DNA from: Magicicada septendecula
Lineage: Eukaryota > Arthropoda > Insecta > Hemiptera > Cicadidae
Length of the DNA stretch: 64,000 nucleotides
Assembly (NCBI GenBank): GCA_034769895.1
Contig: CM068367.1
Location: forward strand, 704,352,885-704,416,884
Direction of reading: 5' to 3'
Shown here: piece after piece, positions 34,650 through 46,560 of the stretch
Layout of the letters: every line of letters begins with the position of its first letter
How positions within the stretch are numbered: position 1 is the first letter of the stretch
Made by a program: the position numbers and the translations under genes
Notes under the pieces: model-generated
The model's database searches: none
Seen by the model: the letters and a program-made list of their open reading frames with translations, nothing else
What the model was told of the DNA's origin: nothing

Positions 34650-36166
34650 ATGGCGTAGAACGCAACGCCCGTTCCTTTGCCGGCACCGCTGGTAACCTTA
34701 ATGGAAACCTGTGGTACCGGTCCTCAATCTACCCCGCTGCCTTTCCATACTCTTAGTGAAAGTGATTGTGCGTCGATGTGTAGCGTGGGGACGGGGGACG
34801 GTGAATTTTCGCTTGTGGAGGGCAAGTCTGCCAAATGCAAGCAAAAATTAGTTGCCAGCCCGCCACCGGCCACTCCAACACATCGGGTACTCAGTCCTGG
34901 TAACAGCGACAACCATCCAACTCAGTCTACCTCTCATTCTGTGTCCAAACCGAAAATTCCATCGATTGTCATTCCTGACAATCGCAACTATAGGGAAATT
35001 CTTCGTTTCCTGCAGAATCTGCTTCCTTCGGCCAAACTCGAGGCCAGGTGCCAAGGCGCCTCGCTTCGAATAGCGGCCACTACTGTCCCGGAATTCCGAT
35101 CAGTACAACAGTTTCTCACCGAGAGGAAGATTTCCTTCCATACTTTTGCGCTTCTTTCTTAGCGCGAAATTAAAATTGTTCTCTCAGGACTTCCTTCCTG
35201 GACCGCTCCCGATGCCATCAGGCAGGAGCTTGTCACCCTAGGCTATTCGCCGACGGCAGTAAGTGTACTGCATGTTGGCAAGGGGGAAGATCGCCGTCCC
35301 GTGAATAGTTTCCTGGTGAAATTACTCAAAGTAGGCCAGTTCGAGGAGGTCTATGGCCTCCAGAACTTCCTGCACCTTTGGGTGCAAGTCCGTACCTTCG
35401 ACCCGCGGCCAGGCCCCTCACAGTGTTTTAACTGCCAGAGGTTTGGCCACTCTAGCTTGTTCTGCAACCACCCTCCGCGTTGCGTGCGATGTACCGAGCC
35501 TCATCGTGGGTGTGGTAAGCCCAAGACGGGGTTCACTGCCATTTGCTGCAACTGCGGCGGGGACCATCCGGCTAGTTATAGAGGATGTAAAGACTTTATA
35601 TCGGCCATGACGCTGCAGCGGACTCCTGCTCGCCCTGGCGCGCAGGCAGGCCGTGTTGCAGGTCCCCTCCCTAACCGCAGAGAGGCCTTCCCCCCTCTCT
35701 CCGGAGCATCATCTCAGGCCCGGCAGCAGTTCTGGCTGCTCCCAGGGCCCCAGTTCCGCCTGCCAGAGTGCCCGGTCCTTCATATGTGGCTGTGGTCGCT
35801 ACATCTGTCCCACCTTCTGCTCCTCGGAGCTTCAAAGCAAAGCGCACTCGTCGCCGCCAGCGACAAGTTCCACAGGCCTTGCCTGTAAAGCCTCAGCGGG
35901 CCCCGCCCGCCTCCAGACATCAACCTAAGCTCCCAACTGAGCAGACCTCATGTCCGTCCCCGAGCCCTGCGCCATTTACGAAACCGGCCGAGCCGGGTCT
36001 GTCTTCCAGAATCTCGGGAATCTTCCCGGGCCCCGGTGGCCCCCTGACTGCCTGGGCTGAAACTTTGGTAAACAACATCAGGTCTGCTCTAGATACAACC
36101 ACGGTTCTCGCTCTGGTGTTTCAATCCTTGTCTACCCTCTTTCCTCTTCTTCCTTTGAATGGCTAG
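34650..36166 (+). pseudogene. Jockey ORF1, gag-like protein with CCHC zinc knuckles
   Basis: ATG at 34650 is followed by a TAG as codon 3, then an open frame to a TAG at 35160. The same frame continues (REIKIVLSGLPSW, as in the PRE_C2HC region) into knuckles CFNCQRFGHSSLFC, CVRCTEPHRGC and CCNCGGDHPASYRGC (35420-35590). A frameshift near 35770 is needed to reach the proline-rich C-terminus, which ends with the TAG at 36164. ORF1 proteins bind element RNA and chaperone it. Two stops and one shift make this copy dead. Confidence 0.85.
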
Positions 36167-38862
36167 GAGCCTTAGGATCGTTGCGTGGAATGCCCATGGG
36201 GTAGTCCCTCGACGATCTGAACTGATGACTTTCGTAACGGAGTACGATGCTGATGTCGTCCTCCTTTGCGAGACTCATCTGGCTCGCTACCATACGTTCA
36301 ACCTGCTATCTTACATCTGTTTTCGTCAGGATCGTCCCCAGCGGCCGGGCTGTCGCCCCTCGGGGGGGGGGGGGGGCAGCCGTCTTAGTCCACAGGCGGA
36401 TATCCCACAGGCCACTACCCCCTTTAGATACATCTCTTGTTGAAGGTTGTGTGGTGGCGATAGACGCTGGCGGATTGGAGTTGCGCGTTGTTGCGGCGTA
36501 TCCGGCCCGTCCTGCGGGTACCTCTGCCGCCCGAGGAGTGGGACGCTCTCCTCCATCATCCCCTACCGACCATTGTAGCCGGCGACTTAAATGCCAAGCA
36601 TCCCTCTTGGAACAGCCGAGTAGCTAACGCCTACGGAAAATCTCTGTATCGGTTCGTCTCCGACGACCCGGTACTTCAAGTCATCGGCCCTGAAGACCCT
36701 ACTCACTTCCCCTTTTCCGGTCACCGACCGGACTTCCTTGACATTGTCATAGCCAAGGACGTGACCCATCACATCCAGGTCTCGTCAGTGTCGGATCGCT
36801 CATCCGATCACAATCCCCTTTTTGTAACTGCCCGTGAGCTGTCGGCCTCACCCCGACCTACCGCTCAGATTGTTAGGAGAGTCAACTGGCGCACCTACCA
36901 TGACGAGCTCTCACGGCGGTTTCCATCGCTCCCCGCGGACCTGATCGTCACTTGTGACGATTTGGATCTCCGAGCCACTCATCTTCAGGAGTTGGTCCAA
37001 GATGTCATGGATCGACACACTTAAGCTCTCGAGGTGAACCATCCACGCTCGGCCCTACATCCGGAAGCTCTCCACGCCATCTGGTTACAGCGCAAGCTCC
37101 GCCGCAGATGGCAAAGAACCCGTGAACCCGTCAAAAGGCGCTTTCGGGCCCAGTCTCTTTACGTCCAGCAGCTACTGCGGGACGTAAACTCTGATTGATG
37201 GGACTCATATCTTGAGTCTCTTGAAGTTGACCACGCTTCCGCCTGGAGAGCAGCGAGTAGACTGACCCGCGAGAAGAGAACTCGCAACCCGCTTGAAACT
37301 CCGAACGGGGTTGTATCTTCGTCAGAAGGCAAGGCTGAGGTCTTCGCCGACTGCATGGAGGTGCAATTTACTGTTCACCAAGGCGTCTCAGACCCTGCCC
37401 ACTCGGCAGAAGTCCGTGACTTCCTATCTGGATATTTTTCCTGCCCTCCCGATGTCCCAGCCCTCCCGTTTGACAGGGATGAACTAGTTTCATCTATCTG
37501 CCGACTAAATCGCCGACGCACCCCCGGTCCTGACCGGATCGCTCTACAAAATCTCCCGGCCTCAATCGTTGACCTCGTTCTTGAGCTGTTTAACTCCTGT
37601 CTCCGGCTACAGTACTTTCCCCGCCTGTGGAAAACAGCCAATGTCATAATGATTCCGAAGCCTCGCAAGCCGCGCATGCTTCCTGAAAGCTATCGTCCAA
37701 TCTCTCTCTTGCCAGTCATCTCGAAGGTGTTCGAGGGTCTCCTGCTGGCTCGCATCTCGCTGCTGCTAGATGGTTTCATCCGCAGCGAACAGTTCGGGTT
37801 TCGCAGAGAGCACTCGACCACGCTTCAATTGGTCCGCGTTGTTACGCACTTGTCAGATGCCACCAACAGGCGAGCCACTACTGCCGCCGTACTCTTGGTC
37901 GTGAGCAAGGCCTTCGATAAAGTCTGACACGAAGGTCTTCTCTTCAGACTTGCCAATTCCCCTCTACCATCGGCCATAGTGTTTTTCCTCCGGTCGTATC
38001 TCAGCGACCGAACCTTCAGGGTGAGCGTCGACGGGTCCTGTTCTACAGTTCGATCCGTCGCCGCCGGCGTACCACAGGGATCTGTCCTCGGCCCCGTTCT
38101 GTACCTTGTGTACACGAACGACCTGCCTGTATTGCCCGGAGTCACGTTGTCTTTGTTCGCTGACGATGCTATGTATCACGACGCTATGTATCACTGCGCC
38201 TCCCTGTCCCCGCGATTTGCGAGTACAAAGCTGCAGCGTCAGTTGAACCAGCTTCCGGACTGGCTACGGAAATGGCGGGTGACGGTCAACACAGAGAAAT
38301 CCGAGGCGATCTGCTTCACCCGTAAGTCCATCTCGTGATGCCAGCCCCTCTCTCTGGAAGGGAGGCCCATCGCCTACAAAGAATCGGTGACGTATTTAGG
38401 CGTTCGGCTAGATCGTCGCCTTTGCTTCAATGCCCACATGACGGAAACCCTTGCCAAGGCTCGCGGCGTTCGAGCCAATTATTTCCTTTCCGCTCGTGTC
38501 GCAGCCGCCTGGCCATGCGCACGAAGATTACCATATATCTGCTTTTTCTCAGGTCTGTACTGACCTATGCAGCTCCCGCTTGGTGGTCTCTTTTATCCAC
38601 CACCAACAGATGTAGACTGGAAGCTTTCCAGTCCCAAACCCTCCGATCCTTGACGGGGTCCCCTTGGTTTGTAAGGAACGACGTGATTCGAAGGGGTCTC
38701 CGTGTTCCTACCTTGACTGCCTTTGTCCGGTCGCTGGCTCTAACTCTCTTTGCTAAAGCCTCGACCTCCACATTCCCATACCTACGAACCATCAGTGCAT
38801 CAGAACCACCACCACCCCTTCGGGTCAAGCGCCCTCGGGCGCTTCTTGATGACCCGCCATAA
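36159..38862 (+). pseudogene. Jockey ORF2, endonuclease and reverse transcriptase
   Basis: ATG at 36159 overlaps the ORF1 stop (ATGGCTAG). Endonuclease motifs: LRIVAWNAHGV, LLCETHL, GDLNAKHPSW, SDHNPL. RT motifs: RRTPGPDRI, YRPISLLPVISKVFE, EQFGFRREHST, SKAFDKV (stop replaces W), GVPQGSVLGPVLY, FADD. Lesions: a frameshift at the G-run 36362-36376, another near 36490-36530, stops at 37022, 37197, 37925 and 38336, then a final shift. A 15-bp microduplication (38165-38195) repeats the codons next to FADD. Confidence 0.88.
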
Positions 38863-39714
38863 CGCCATCCTCTTTAAATTAAACTAAAAATGTAATCATC
38901 AGTCCTTGACCAGAGTTTTTCACTTAAACTGTCCTTCTCTCCTTCCTGACCACCTCCTAGCACGCTGAGTCGGCTGCTTGTTGCTGTCATCAATCATTGG
39001 CACGGAGGCTCTCTGCCTCGCGGGGAGCGACCGACGTCCTCGGGGCGTCTGCTGACTGGACTTGAAACAGGCAACATTGTTGCTCGAATCGGTACCAGCG
39101 GCAGTGCACAAATCAAAATAAAGTTATACTCCCCCGCCTTCACAGTTAACTGGTTGGCTGTTTCCCTTTCCAGTTTTAGGTTACCAGTCGAAAATATGCC
39201 AGCACTATGTTCACTTCTGGCAGCCATTGGACACACTCCAGATGCTGCAAATAAGCCACGGGTGCAAAGACACCCCGCACATATAATGCAATGCAATGCT
39301 CCGTGCTCAGAGCGCCCAGCGCCCGTGCTCTGAGTGCCAACGCTGAAATCGTGCTCTGAGCGCCGATACTGATAACCCCGTGTTCTGAGCGCTGAGTTTA
39401 TCTGTGCATCATGACGCGCTAACACCTGGCTGCATGTCTGTGTGTCCGTTGTTCGTCAACTCCATAGCCAACATTAGTGGTCCTACGAAAATTTGTACAA
39501 TTCATTGCTAAAAGATATTATCCCACTCCCGCTCCGGGGGTAAGCTCCCGGAACTGCAGACCTCTCTAACTGTTTTGAACGAAATACATTTATTATTAAG
39601 TTAATTAAATTTCAATATTAGACAATTTCTTATATTATCAGAAAAATTATGAAACCCCAGCTACGCTACTATTTTACTAGTATCATAACAATTTACAGCA
39701 GACAATCGTAAAAT

Positions 39715-39901
39715 AAACAGAATTATCACTGTTGCACACCACTATAGAAAAATTATTCCGATTAGCGCTTTCAAACTTCTCAGCTCATCGTCAGATCGGT
39801 ATTATGACGATGAATATCTATCTGGCGATGAGCTGAGAAGCTTGAAAGCGCTAATCGGAATAATTTTTCTATAGTGGTGTGCAACAGTGATAATTCTGTT
39901 T
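39715..39901. repeat. Palindrome with hammerhead-like sequence in both arms
   Basis: Arms 39715-39796 and 39820-39901 are 82-bp near-perfect reverse complements with a 23-base loop. Reading outward from the loop, each arm has CUG(A/G)CGA, GAGCU-GAGA-AG(U/C)UU and GAAAGCGCUAAUC. The U/C difference in the 3' side of the stem keeps pairing (G-U or G-C). Possibly two head-to-head Penelope-like ends. It is absent from the other inverted-repeat arm, so it inserted later. Confidence 0.65.
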
Positions 39902-40342
39902 GTGATTATAACCACTAACACAACTTTCTTCATAAAAAATCATAAAATAAATACTAAAACTTCCGAACTTCTGCATTGGATTTTTAGTTAAATTTGTAAC
40001 CATAATATTTAAATGATAAATAATTTAATCATAGATTTTCAGTTTATGTATGTTTCCTTAGACATCTGTAGGTCTATATCTAATGTTAATCACAGATACT
40101 TAAAACTGATAATAAAATATAAGATTTTTTGAGACATAGTTCACAAACGTTTTGAAAGCAATCCAAAAATATTGGTATGGAGAACCATACATGACTTCCA
40201 TGTTCTAAGATTTATATTTAAAATAATTTACGAAATGAAATGTTTCCATAGAAACTACTTCTTTCCACTTATTGCTTCAGCCTTAACCACAGTACTGTGG
40301 TCACTAACGTAAACCACCACACGTTATCACACTCGATTTTCA

Positions 40343-40377
40343 CTGATGATGGCAGTCAACGGCACTGCCAAAACGTC
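40343..40377 (+). ncRNA. Hammerhead ribozyme-like core, degenerate
   Basis: CUGAUGA, U, stem II GGCAGU-(CAACGGC)-ACUGCC, then AAAA in place of GAAA, then CGUC. The perfect six-pair stem II between the two conserved strands argues against chance. The missing G of GAAA and the absent stem III loop suggest it is inactive. Confidence 0.4.
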
Positions 40378-40443
40378 TGGTTTTGCAGAAAACATTGGAC
40401 TATGGCCAAACAGCCAGGGAAGGAATTTTAACAAAAACTACTA

Positions 40444-42826
40444 CAGTAAGACCGCGATAATCCGGCACTCGAAAGTCCGGCAGACCCGATAGTCCGGCAC
40501 GCATCAGAAATATAGAGGGTTGCCAGATTTTTTCTCCCTGAGTACTGATTTAAATTTACTGGGTTCCGCAGTTCACGAGTTTGATAGTACGGTACACCGG
40601 TCAAATTTATCGAACGTCTGGCAGCACTGCTGCCTCTCGCCGGGATCAGCCAGTCGCCATCTTGGCTTCATGCTAGTGTCACTACGATTCTTTGTTCATG
40701 TACGCCTACAGTTACAGTAAATTGTACTTACACTTGCATCAGAGCTGTCCGGTTTTCTTATAAAATTATGTAATAAAATTCATGGTACACTGTATTAAAG
40801 TTTAGCTGCGTGTACGGCTGTGAAATAGACTATAGCACAGTGAAAAGTTCATAATGTTTTCTAAACCGAACAAAAGTGCGCCTAAAACATCAAAACGTAA
40901 ACATGTGACGTTGACAATTCACCAAAAACTGAACATCATAAGAAGACTGGAAAAAGGCGAGAACCGAAACAATATTATGACTGAATTTAATATCGCATCT
41001 TCAACTATTTACGACATTAAAAAACAAAAACAACAGTTAGAAAAATTTGAGTCACAATCAGCATCAGTTACAAGTCTAGACATTAGGCAAACTTTATAAA
41101 AACCTAAATTAGACACTCTGGATGAAGTTTTGTATAAATGGTTTAGTGCTAAGAGAGCAGAGGGAAAACCAATAATGGGGCCTATGATAATTGAAAAAGC
41201 CAAATTTTTTCACAAGGAATTAGATTTGCCTGCAGATGAAATTCTTTCATTCTCAAAAGGGTGGCTTCATAATTTCAAGGTTCGCCATGGCATACGTAAA
41301 CTAGACGTTTCCGGAGAGATAAAATCAGCAGACGAGGCTGCTGCAAATGAGTATAAAATAATGTTTCAAAAACTCGTTGATGAACATCAGTTGTCCCCAG
41401 CTCAAATTTACAACGCTGATGAGACTGGCCTGTTATGGCGGTGTTTACCAAATTCAACCCTAGCCGGGAGCTGAGGAGTCCAGCGCAAAGGGGTTTAAGA
41501 AGAATAAAGATAGAATAACTATATTAGTGTGTGGAAACGCTTCAGGCAATCATAAACTAACTCCGTTTGTCATTGGAAAGTATAAAAAGCCGAGGCCTCT
41601 CAAAAATGTGACACATTTGCCTGTTATTTACGGTGCTCAGAATAATGCGTGGATGACAGCCGAGTTGTTTAAAGACTGGTTCATGCATCATTTCGTTCCA
41701 GCTGTGAAAGAAAATTTTGAAAAACTAGGGCTAACTAAAGATTCAAAGGCTGTTCTCGTCCTGGACAATTGCCGAGCTCACCCTCCAGAATCTGAACTCG
41801 TGTCAGGTAACATTTTTTGCACATACCTTCCTGCCAATGTTACGCCACTAATACAACCCATGGACCAAGGGGTCATACAAAATTTCAAGTGGAAGTACAG
41901 AGGAATGTTTGTGCAAAAGCTTCTGAGCTCAGATTGCAGCGTCAAAGATTTCCAACGTGATTTTAACATTAAAGATGCTATTTTTACAGCTGCAATTGCT
42001 TGGTCCGATGTGAAAAATATAACATTGCACAAGGCCTGGAGAAAATAATGGCCAAAAATGATTGAAGAAACCGAGATGGAAAAGGATGAAAATGATTATG
42101 AGCCCACAACTGACCACTCTGAAATTGTAAGTGTGATGAATTGTGCTTCAAATAATGAACTGAGTGCCCTTTCAGTAGAAGAAATTAATGGATGGATCGA
42201 AATTGACAAAGATCTGCCTACCGAAGAAGAGCTCACTGATGATTTGATAATAAAAAGTGTCTCCAGCCCACAAGAGGTACAAGATACTGAGAGTGATGAA
42301 GAAGAAACGCCTAAAACTCACATCTCTTGGGCTGAGGCTTCGGAAGCATTAAACACGTTTGTGAAATTCGCAGAGAGGAGCCAGCAATACGACGTTGCTG
42401 AAGTTATGAACCTCCATATTGTACAAAATAGTTTTTGTCAAAAAAGAGTTCAATCAAAGAAACAAGTTAACATCCCTACAATGTTTCAGAGGGCTCAAAA
42501 GAAAATTCAAGCTATCCCTGAGTTCTAAGTCCCTGAGAATCCTGAGCTATTTAACAGTGAATTGCATTATATTTGATTTTTAGTTCAATATACAGTAGTT
42601 TTCATTGTGCAGTATTACATACTTTTAATTTTTTTTTGTTTACTGTAATGTTTTCTGTTGTGTTTACTAAATGAACAATTAATCGTTTTTGTATGTTAAA
42701 ACTGTAGTTTTTATCTACATACCCTTGTTTAAACCAGGGTTTTAAAAATGGCCTTGGTAATCCGGCATATTTGATAATCCCGCACGCTCTCGGTCCCGAC
42801 CGTGCCGGATTATCAAGGTCCTACTG
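40444..42826 (+). mobile_element. Pogo/Tigger-like DNA transposon
   Basis: Terminal inverted repeats CAGTAAGACCGCGATAATCC (left) and CAGTAGGACCTTGATAATCC (right, reverse complement), flanked by TA on both sides (40442-40443, 42827-42828). The 2383-bp length fits Tigger elements. Subterminal CCGGCA motifs recur (AATCCGGCACT, AGTCCGGCA). Confidence 0.92.
40854..42528 (+). pseudogene. Tigger-like transposase, three disabling lesions
   Basis: ATG at 40854. N-terminal psq-type HTH (LTIHQKLNIIRRLEKGENRN), a CENP-B-type HTH ([20 protein letters not shown] ... [14 protein letters not shown]) and a DDD catalytic core: [30 protein letters not shown]. The acidic C-terminal tail ends at 42528. Breaks: an in-frame TAA at 41097, a one-base insertion near 41473 that moves the frame, and a TAA at 42046. 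Everything else is open, so the copy is fairly young. It would catalyse cut-and-paste transposition at TA if intact; the family also includes domesticated TIGD/CENP-B genes. Confidence 0.9.
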
Positions 42827-43009
42827 TACTTTGTTGCCGATAACGTAGTACACATATAAAAATTATCCCCTCCCCCTTCAACAATAATTTTCATTTATAG
42901 AAAATTACCCCCACCCCGTTCAACTAGCCTCTTCATTTGTAGATATTTCATCTACCTTTCTACAGTGGATTATTAAGATCTTCTTATCAGGATACTTTAT
43001 TTATCAAAA

Positions 43010-43846
43010 ATTAAGTACTTTACTCTTGTTACAACAAAAAATGTTTCAGGTAAACTGCCCTTTCCCCGTAACCGATCTTCACCAAAATCAATAGGCCTTG
43101 AGTATTCTACAACTCAGGCACATATGTAAAAAATTATTTGATTCTGTTTGAATTTACGGCAGTTATCGTTCGTCATGAAAAAATGTCTCTTGTTACAACA
43201 TAAAATGTTGCAGGTAAACTACCCCTTTCCCGTAACCAATCTTCACAAAAATCAACAGGCCTTGAGTACTCTACAATTTAGGGATGTATGCAAAACCTTA
43301 TTTGATTATGTTTGAATTTACGGCAGTTATCGTTCGTCATAGAAAAAATTACCCTTGTTATCATATAAAACGTTGCAGGTAAACTACACCTTTCTCTTAA
43401 CTGATCTTCACCAAAATCAACAGGTCTTGAGTCCTTTACAATTCAGGGATGCATGCAAAACATTATTTGATTATGTTTGAATTTGCGGCTGTTATCGTTT
43501 GCCATAGAAAATACCCTTGTTAAAATATAAAAACGTTGCAGGTAAACGACACCTTTCCCTTAACCGATCTTCACCAAAAACAATAGGTCTTGATAACTCT
43601 ACAGTTCACAGCTGTATGCAAAAAATGATTTGATTCTGTTTGAATTTGCGGCTGTTATCGTTTGCCATAGAAAAAAATTACCCTTGATTAAAAAAAAGTT
43701 GCTGGTAAAGTACCCCTTTCCCTTAACCGATCTTCACCAAAAACAATATGTCTTGAGTAATCTACAAATCAGGGCTGTGTGCCAAAAATTATTTGATTCT
43801 GTTTGAATTTGCGGCTGTTATCGTTTGCCATAGAAAAAAAATCTAC
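43010..43846. repeat. Five-unit tandem array, period about 160-168 bp
   Basis: Five units each contain TTGTTA..A, GTTGCAGGTAAAC, CTTTCCC.TAACCGATCTTC, a TTGAGTA/CTACAA block, TTATTTGATT.TGTTTGAATT and GGC.GTTATCGTT. Units begin near 43022, 43190, 43352, 43513 and 43681. It ends at the CA microsatellite. Confidence 0.85.
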
Positions 43847-43855
43847 AAACACACA

Positions 43856-44003
<148 letters not shown>

Positions 44004-44269
44004 TTCGAAAAATGACTTTTTTTCATGTTTTGAGGGTAGTACAATCAGAATCTGCAATAATCTCGGACACGATTTTTTTTGCCATCACCATACTTCCATT
44101 TCCTTATGGAACAATGGAAGTATGTAATGAGTGTTGAGACGCTAATTCTGTCAAATTACTACACATACAAAATACAGAGACTACAGATACAGATTTTGTA
44201 TTTTAACTAAAATTCCTTATAACGTTAACCCAAAATAAACTTTTATAATTTTTTTGAAACTTTGAGTTT

Positions 44270-44462
44270 TATTTTCGGCCCTTGGTGCTTCTAACATTAG
44301 ATTCTTGTTCGATGTACTCTTGACATGCTGATGTTTTTTCTTCGTACACGCTCAGAATGTAATATACTCATTTGAACGTTTCACCCTGTACTGCTATTCC
44401 TCGTGAAAAAGTAAGAGACTTTACTTCCTTGGAAGTAAAGACTCCATTTAGATCAAAATTCA
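44270..44462 (-). pseudogene. FLYWCH-like zinc-finger relic, left arm copy
   Basis: The minus strand reads FDLNGVFTSKEV, then after frame changes CVRRKNISMSRVHRTRI and HQGPKIKLKV, parallel to the better copy at 49706. It lies in the inverted-repeat arm and faces outward. Confidence 0.35.
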
Positions 44463-44957
44463 CGACTTTAATACTACTTTTGTTACAACGATTGTCAAAC
44501 CATAACTAAGGAAAGGTGCGAATAACAAGCTCATCTACGAATCGTTTGGTCAGCGGATTTAAGGTATGCGGCTAGATAACCACGCTAGTGAGTTTTGTCT
44601 TCCTTATCAATCCGCTTACATTGCACACCTTGTGTTTACGCATATATACAGCTCAGCTTTCCGTCTCGTAATCGAATTTTCATTTTCATAATTACAGTTG
44701 TATTTAATCACTTTCTTTTATTCTCTCCATCAGGTTTGTTCGTCCCAACCGAATGAGAAATTCTGAGACAATAAATAGGATTATTCGCTAATGATCCATG
44801 TGCAAAGGCACCATTACATCCATAATACAAAATTTCTAAGTGAAAGTTGCATGCTTCTGAAAAATGTGTAAGGCAATATTCATCCGTTACCTTTAAACAG
44901 CAGTAGACCTGAAATACTTAACTTCGGCGGATGTAAGTTATTTTATTTCTCATTGAC

Positions 44958-44988
44958 ACGCACGCACGCACGCACGCACGCACGCACC
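44958..44988. repeat. (CACG)n microsatellite at the inner end of the left arm
   Basis: About seven ACGC units. The matching inner end of the right arm (49075-49136) also has CG/CA-rich alternating sequence. Confidence 0.9.
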
Positions 44989-45156
44989 TGTAGTTTGAGA
45001 AGGAACCTGTGATTTCTGTAGTTAAGTGTGATTTGTAATCATTAAAATACTAAATAAAAATAATTATAATTAATTCTTATAAAAAATACAATATAATTAG
45101 TAAAATAGTTTACCTTTTTCTTGTCCGTCTGGTGGCCTTTTGTCTATATTTCAATC

Positions 45157-45188
45157 GACGCGTTTCAGGGCATATGCCCCATCATCAG
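45157..45188 (-). ncRNA. Hammerhead ribozyme-like core, best conserved
   Basis: On the minus strand: CUGAUGA, U, stem II GGGGC-AUA-UGCCC region (GGGC pairs GCCC), U, GAAAC, GC, GUC. GAAAC-GC-GUC gives a one-pair stem III plus the A-U pair with a two-base loop and a GUC cleavage triplet, as in minimal Penelope-type hammerheads. Flanks AGAUC (5') and GAUUG (3') can form a four-pair stem I. Confidence 0.55.
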
Positions 45189-46159
45189 GATCTGGAAATT
45201 TTATATGTTAATAAACAAGACGAATGAAACAACGACCTACAATTGAGACCAATGAATTTTTAAAGTATTACAAATTTTAACAAATCTAAAGTTCAAGAAC
45301 ACATTTTTTGAACAGTAAAATAGAATATGAAGAGCACCAAAAATTTTTAAGAACAATTACATATGACATGAATAGCAGTCCAACATGTAACCACATATCC
45401 CGAACCGGTGGGTAGTAATTTATAAAGACAAAACATTCAACAGAAACAAATAGATACCGAAATTTTATATATACTTTTATAAAGAATACATTTTTTATAA
45501 CAAGTATTTAGAAAATTTAATTTTAAAAACTTAATAAGATATAAGTGGAATAAAGTAACAAGTGCAAGGTAAAAGTAAAGAGTTTCGCAAAATCTGCATC
45601 ATGGCGGTGTACGGTACGTCAGCTATCCTTGCTATCCAGTAGGCACCTCTCGAACTTTAACAAAATACACGCCATTAAATTCAAGTGTCTGTCATGAATT
45701 AAACAGGTCATAGGCCTTACAGCATTGCAGCAGTCACACACTATTGAAAAGGGTTAAGTTAGAATGTCAACGAACTTTTGCCGATTGTAAACACACCACT
45801 TCATCAATACTTGTAAACATGCAATTATGTAAATACGCACTATCATGAACTAGTCATGTAAGACCTTTGCCGCACTTCATATCTTCACATCGTAAAAAAA
45901 TTTCATAGCATTTCACACCCCTTTACACGGACACAACACAGCTGCCAAAAATTATAATGGCGACTCCATTAAGGTAAACTATTTTACTAATTATATACTA
46001 TAAGTGGCTTGGATACCGAAAAACATGGATCTATCAAGACAAATCAGTGGGATGCTTTACAAAATTTGTATGATTTGAAGGTGTTTGACATGTGTAGTAC
46101 AACTGTGTGACAAGGATACCAGGTAAAAATGATTTTAATTTTTGAACAACTCACGTTCC

Positions 46160-46560
46160 GGTGGGTAATTATTTCCTTCACTGGACACTGTTCTTGGTTT
46201 GTCAAAGTCTGTTTATTTTCGCGAATACCAGCAAAATTGATTTTTCTCTATTAAAATCGGTCCTTTTCAGGGCCGCTGGATATTTGGCTGTGTGCGTTTC
46301 TATTAAATATGGCGTGTTGTTGCTCTATTCAACAACACGTTAGCGTTTTAGCGATATACTCCTGACATAGGTTAAGTCTGTCTTTTGTCTGGTACGGGAA
46401 AAAGCCTTTCTGAGTTTTCGGGTTGAATTCCTCTTCTTCGAGTTCGCCTTGGATAAGATGATCGGATTCGTAGGTGAAGTGTCTCTTGTGGATTCAAAGC
46501 ATAAAGTGTTTTTTGTGTCAAATTTCGTCTTCCTTTTATACTCTGTGTAAGGTGCATTGT
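46160..46560 (-). pseudogene. Possible Penelope-like C-terminal relic
   Basis: The minus strand reads RQKTDLTYVRSISLKR and later TAKYPAALKRTDFNREKSIL, loosely like the LPYV.G.SE+I region and the AVAEH...IDF...IL region that flank the GIY-YIG endonuclease of Penelope-like elements. The hammerhead-like core at 45157 lies downstream on the same strand, where a Penelope terminal repeat would be. The GIY-YIG core itself was not seen, so this is tentative. Confidence 0.25.

Larger units (their letters stand above)
34340..39125 (+). mobile_element. Jockey-clade non-LTR retrotransposon, GC-rich and decayed
   Basis: Two ORFs in Jockey arrangement (gag-like ORF1 with three CCHC knuckles, ORF2 with endonuclease plus RT), a 5' UTR of about 310 bases and a 3' UTR ending in an A-rich AATCAAAATAAAG near 39115-39125. 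The GC content, near 55-60%, contrasts sharply with the AT-rich surroundings. Neither the exact 5' end nor the target duplication could be fixed. Confidence 0.85.
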
